Source of the DNA: Pagrus major
Taxonomy: Eukaryota > Chordata > Actinopteri > Spariformes > Sparidae
Direction of reading: 5' to 3'
DNA length: 64,000 nucleotides
Assembly: GCF_040436345.1 (NCBI RefSeq)
Contig: NC_133224.1
Span: 10,780,741-10,844,740, forward strand
Shown: one piece after another, positions 60,134-64,000 of the stretch
Numbering within the stretch: the first letter of the stretch is position 1
Layout of the letters: each line of letters starts with the position of its first letter
Translations under genes and position numbers: made by a program
Notes under the pieces: generated by a model
Told to the model about the DNA's origin: nothing
The model's database searches: none
What the model saw: only the letters and a program-made list of their open reading frames with translations

Positions 60134-62074
60134 TGTGTGCCAAATGCATGTGAATAAGGCACTAGTCAGTCAAAACATGACTAGAGTACTGAGCCATTAG
60201 CCGAGGTTTTACTACCTAATTACCATTCGCTCGGCCGGGCAGCCCACCAGAAACGCACACACAAAAGGAAAAGGGGCAAGCAGGAGCTCCTGTCGAGGAG
60301 CCCTTGAGCAAGGTGTTTGAACCCTAAATACGCACAAGGGTAACAGAGGGATTTATCGCTGAAAACGAGCAATTAATCTGAATAAAGAAGCACGGCAAAC
60401 GTCTCCAATTAAGACAGGATTTTCAGCGTTTTATAAAGCCAAAGGAGAGTGAAGCACAGCTCGGTCTTCACAGGACGCATTTTAGTCCCAACACCTCAAA
60501 TCTTTGTTATAATTTAAGACTTAAACAGGTGGTTTCGGTCAGACAACATTCAAAATACTGAACGGGAAGCAACAAATTTAAGGGATTCTTATCAGTGAAA
60601 CGTGAAAACAAAATAATAACATCAGCAGATTGACAATTAACAATGATTAACTGATTAACTGACTGTTCAGATTGCACATTTGGGTTTAGGACTATTGGTT
60701 TGACAAAAACAAGCAATACCACACCTTTAAAGACAAAACAATTAACCAGAATAAATAAGAAAATAATCTTTTAAAGTCAAATATTTCTGTCGCCATCGAC
60801 CAAGGAAATCCACCGTTGGTTGGGCTCCATTAGCAGCAGTTTATCTTTAGCGTTGTGCTCACTGAATTCCTTCTAGGAAACTCCCATTTCAGATGACTTC
60901 CTGACCGGCTTATCATCAAATTATACCCGTGTTGATTTAGCCTAGATTTGCTCGACACATCTGTGTTTAACTTTTAGTTTGAACACAGCGGGCGATAAGA
61001 CATTATCAGATAACGTAAGGTGTGTACGTGACAAAGTAAGTGACACCTGCCGAGCAAAGGATGGTGTGTTTCTTACACTGACGCCTGGAAACGAGATCTG
61101 ATCCTCACTTTACTGGAAACACACACACACACACACACAAACATAAACACACCTTGTCCTATCAGCTGATCTGTCCCCTCTTCAGTCTTCATGTGACGAG
61201 CTGAAGAATGAAGCCACTCAGGTCCGCTGCTCTCACCCTGACCTTGTGAAATATGCCATCAGCGTCACACAAACACACACATCGTTTTCTTGCAACTATC
61301 AGCAAGATCACACCAAGCAGAAACAAACCAAGTGTGTGCGTGTGTGTGTGTGTGTCTGCTTTAAAAAAGAAAAGCTTGTGGTGGGAGATGTGCAGTGTAG
61401 CCTGGTCAAGGTCTTGGGAAGATGAGTGACTGAAAAACACAACCAGGCGGGTGATAACAGGGTAGGAGAGAGGCGAAGAAAGGGAGTGAAAAGAGTGCGA
61501 AGACGTCAGAGGCAACAAGTTTTCTTCACTGGTAATCACCACGGCAACAAACACATGACGCACACATCCATCTGTATATATCGAACATCGAACCACGCTA
61601 GGACGCAAGGTTCAACCTCCACCTTCTCCTTTTTGAGACTCTTTATAGGGATTTCACATTACGACAGTCTTTTCAATAACGATGCCCTTCACCATTCTCC
61701 ACTCAGTCTCCTTCACACCCGCAGCTGAATCCTTTCACTGACGTCATCAATGTTCCCAAGACAGAAACGCTGCAGTCTTCTGTATAATTTAACAACTATA
61801 AGTTTGAGTTATTTCAGCTTCTTTCTTTTTTCTTTCCTTTCAGAACATACTTGCATAATTCATCCAAAATTGATCCTGTACATGTCTGTGATTCTCTGCA
61901 GGGCGAACTTGTTTTTTTTTTAAGTTTTGCGGTTGTTTCATTTCAAAAGCTCTTTGAGAAGTCATCGCTTGTTCTGATGTAAACACTCTCAGACTTTTTC
62001 ATCAAAAAGGAGCGGATATTACGTAATGCATTGCTCATCTTTTCTACTGATGATTCAATGAAGAGGCCGTGAAA
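58941..62074. other. gene-free stretch with TG/CA tracts
   Basis: It contains TG tracts at 59,585-59,638, 59,791-59,822 and 60,102-60,132, shorter CA/TG tracts near 61,119-61,139 and 61,340-61,355, and a purine-rich block at 59,440-59,530. The part at 60,180-60,450 is unique with ATTA/TAAT words. No exon supported. Confidence 0.5.
59585..59638. repeat. (TG)n microsatellite
   Basis: A perfect TG tract of about 27 units, with a second tract of 16 units at 59,791-59,822. Confidence 0.95.
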
Positions 62075-62611
62075 GGGCTGCAACTAAGGATTAGTTTCAC
62101 GGTCGATTAATCTGTGAGCATTTTCTTGATTAATCGATTAGTTGTCGAGCCAATAAAATGTCAGATAATGTTGTTCAGTGTTTCCCAAAACCGAAGACGA
62201 CGTCCTCAAATGTCTTGTTTGAGATACTCAGTATACGGTCAGAGGAGTCAAGAAAACAGAAAATATTCCAGTGTTTCCCACACATATAGTTCACTTAGGC
62301 GGGAAGCCCAGGTATATTAACAGCTGCCTGAGTGCATTCGGCGACCCATTTATTATTTCAATCTGTCCACGAGAATGACGCCATCCATGATTAATCTCTG
62401 GTTCGTCCACACACTCCCTCACCTGTCGTTATGACAACAGAGTCACGGATAGAAATCTCCTAGACGTGTTTTTTGGTTGGCTTGAACCACTTTTAAGAAG
62501 CTGCAATGAACAGCTTTAGCTTTAAAACTCATAAGCTAATGATTGTTGATTGTTAAAATAGTTTGCAATTCATTTAATGGTTCACAATTCATCGATTTAT
62601 TGTTGCAGCTC
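62075..62611. mobile_element. 'GGGCTGCAAC' element interrupted by a second repeat
   Basis: It begins GGGCTGCAACTAAGGATTAG and ends ATTGTTGCAGCTC, so the ends are inverted copies. The left part reads CGATTAATC...TTGATTAATCGATTAGTTGT and continues with AGTGTTTCCCAAAACCGAAG and GACGTCCTCAAATGTCTTGT, as in a very common teleost element. The body is broken at about 62,269 and resumes at about 62,491 with TTTTAAGAAGCTGCAAT, the sequence expected next. Confidence 0.8.
62269..62490. mobile_element. second repeat nested in the 'GGGCTGCAAC' element
   Basis: CAGTGTTTCCCACACATATA followed by TTAGGCGGGAAGCC resembles the start of another dispersed fish element. It sits exactly where the outer element is interrupted. 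The right boundary is inferred from where the outer sequence resumes. Confidence 0.6.
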
Positions 62612-63200
62612 GGGAGTTTGATGTCCATACAAGCAATGTACTGCCAGTCACCTCACAGCGTCATCGGCGAGACGTTTTCTTTTGGACACCGAGAATAACT
62701 CCTCACACGTCACAACTCAGCGTCTTTTATCAGAAAAGAGAGAAAAACGCTGACTTTCTTCACATTTACACCGCTTTCCTCTTCATCATCTCCACTTTCT
62801 ATATTTACCTCACCTCCCGTCTTTGCTCTCCCCCTCATCAATCACCGCTTCTCTCTTTCTCCAGCCCTAAAGCTCGACCTTCCTCTTCCCACACCTTTTC
62901 TCCCCTCTGCCGAGAAGCATCGTCATCCATTCTCTGTGCTCGCCGACGTGTCCGGCTTCAATGTTTGCGTGTCAACAGCGCATTATGAAAAGACCATCTG
63001 ATGTCTGTCGAAATGAGGCAAATAGTAATACAGTATGAAAGCAAATATGCGAGGGTGACGGTCAATATTAACCGACGCACGTAGGGAGAAAAAAAAAATT
63101 TCCATCCAAAGACAGAAGAGAAGGTTATGAAAAGATCAGAGTTAGGGTTCAATAATGATTACAGAGGATGGTGTATGAAGGGTCAACAAGTGCTCAGGGA

Positions 63201-63276
<76 letters not shown>

Positions 63277-64000
63277 GATTTAGTCTCTATTCATTGTGCA
63301 GAACCAAATCCTCCCATTTCCTCCTCTTCCTTACATTATAGTCAATGGAAGATTAGTCTGTGGCAGAGACAGTAGACCTCAGGCAACATCCTAACACAAC
63401 TCCTCTACAGGCGTGACTACTTTTACTTTCAATGACCCCATCAAATTCCTCAAAGTAAGCAGATAAATTCGATTTGAATCCTTTTTAGTAACAGTTGGTG
63501 CCGTTTTGACTTCCCAGAACAGAGAAATCTACTCTGCTTCTTACAATAAGCCGTTTATGTGAGGACACTGATATTCCCTAGAGACACATCTGATCGATTT
63601 TCTGTTACGGGTTGAGGTTGTGTCGTCCATCACTGAATGTCTCATATTGTGAACTGATACTGTAACCAACGCTGCGGGAATCAAAGCCGCCCTTTCATTC
63701 ACTTCCAAGATGCAGTCAAAAAGATGCGACTGTCATAATTCAGGCAGATGACTTCGCAACATGACGGCTGTGATCGATGAAGGATTATATGATTGGAGTT
63801 GTAAAATTCTTCCCATCCTAATCAAACTGCTCTCAAATGTTTTGGCATCGGATAAGTCTTCAAAAGCATTCGTACAGTCCTCAAGCCGGTCTACCTTGAT
63901 CGCATTTCATCAGTTTCATTTGTACCTGAGGTAACATGCCGACACCAGAGCAGCGACTTGAACCTTCTGGCTCGTTAGAAGATCATTCATGCCAAAACTC
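62612..64000. other. gene-free right edge
   Basis: Pyrimidine-rich sequence at 62,750-62,900, a 72-bp CA tract and unique sequence to the edge. No supported exon. Confidence 0.5.
63202..63273. repeat. (AC)n microsatellite, 72 bp
   Basis: A perfect AC tract of 36 units. Confidence 0.98.

Overview
The window looks like nuclear DNA from a ray-finned fish, most likely a percomorph teleost. The reasons are intron-containing vertebrate genes with compact introns, very dense and long CA/TG and GA microsatellites, a tRNA-derived SINE, and several short dispersed elements that I recognise from memory as typical of teleost genomes. No species can be named from the sequence alone.

Layout. (1) 413-17,613, minus strand: a complete dishevelled gene, best matched to dvl2. 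I traced 15 coding exons whose splice sites and phases close exactly into a 767-residue protein with DIX, PDZ and DEP domains and the conserved dishevelled C-terminus. Its 3' UTR runs off the left edge, and a CpG-rich promoter region lies at about 17.6-18.06 kb. (2) 20,062-20,712, minus strand: a single-exon gene for a small C3HC4 RING protein with one C-terminal membrane segment (RNF183/RNF223/RNF225-like). (3) 20.7-25.6 kb: intergenic, with a TTAA-flanked mobile element, a degraded duplicate of the last exon and 3' UTR of the next gene, and a pair of direct repeats around it. (4) 25,701-27,364, plus strand: a two-exon RING gene resembling RNF227. Its intron carries about four diverged copies of a 225-270 bp unit, and its acceptor is a tandem TAGCAG. 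(5) 28,103-32,470, plus strand: a three-exon gene for a 982-residue predicted secreted protein that I do not recognise. It has no cysteine after the signal region, is rich in Ser/Thr/Pro/Lys/Arg, has spaced YGxxGF-like motifs, and ends in an acidic tail with an SGSG glycosaminoglycan-type site. It is the most promising undescribed item here. (6) 32.5-64 kb: about 31 kb in which I can defend no exon. It holds a MITE family in at least four copies, other dispersed repeats, a nested transposon, many microsatellites and a few unique AT-rich blocks that could be conserved non-coding elements.

How the genes relate. dvl2 is a core Wnt transducer (DIX polymerisation, PDZ and DEP contact with Frizzled). 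The two RING proteins are probable E3 ubiquitin ligases. They are transcribed divergently about 5 kb apart, but nothing in the sequence ties them functionally to dvl2 or to each other. The secreted orphan lies 0.7 kb downstream of the RNF227-like gene on the same strand and has its own start and poly(A) signal. All homology statements come from memory of family sequences; no search was run.
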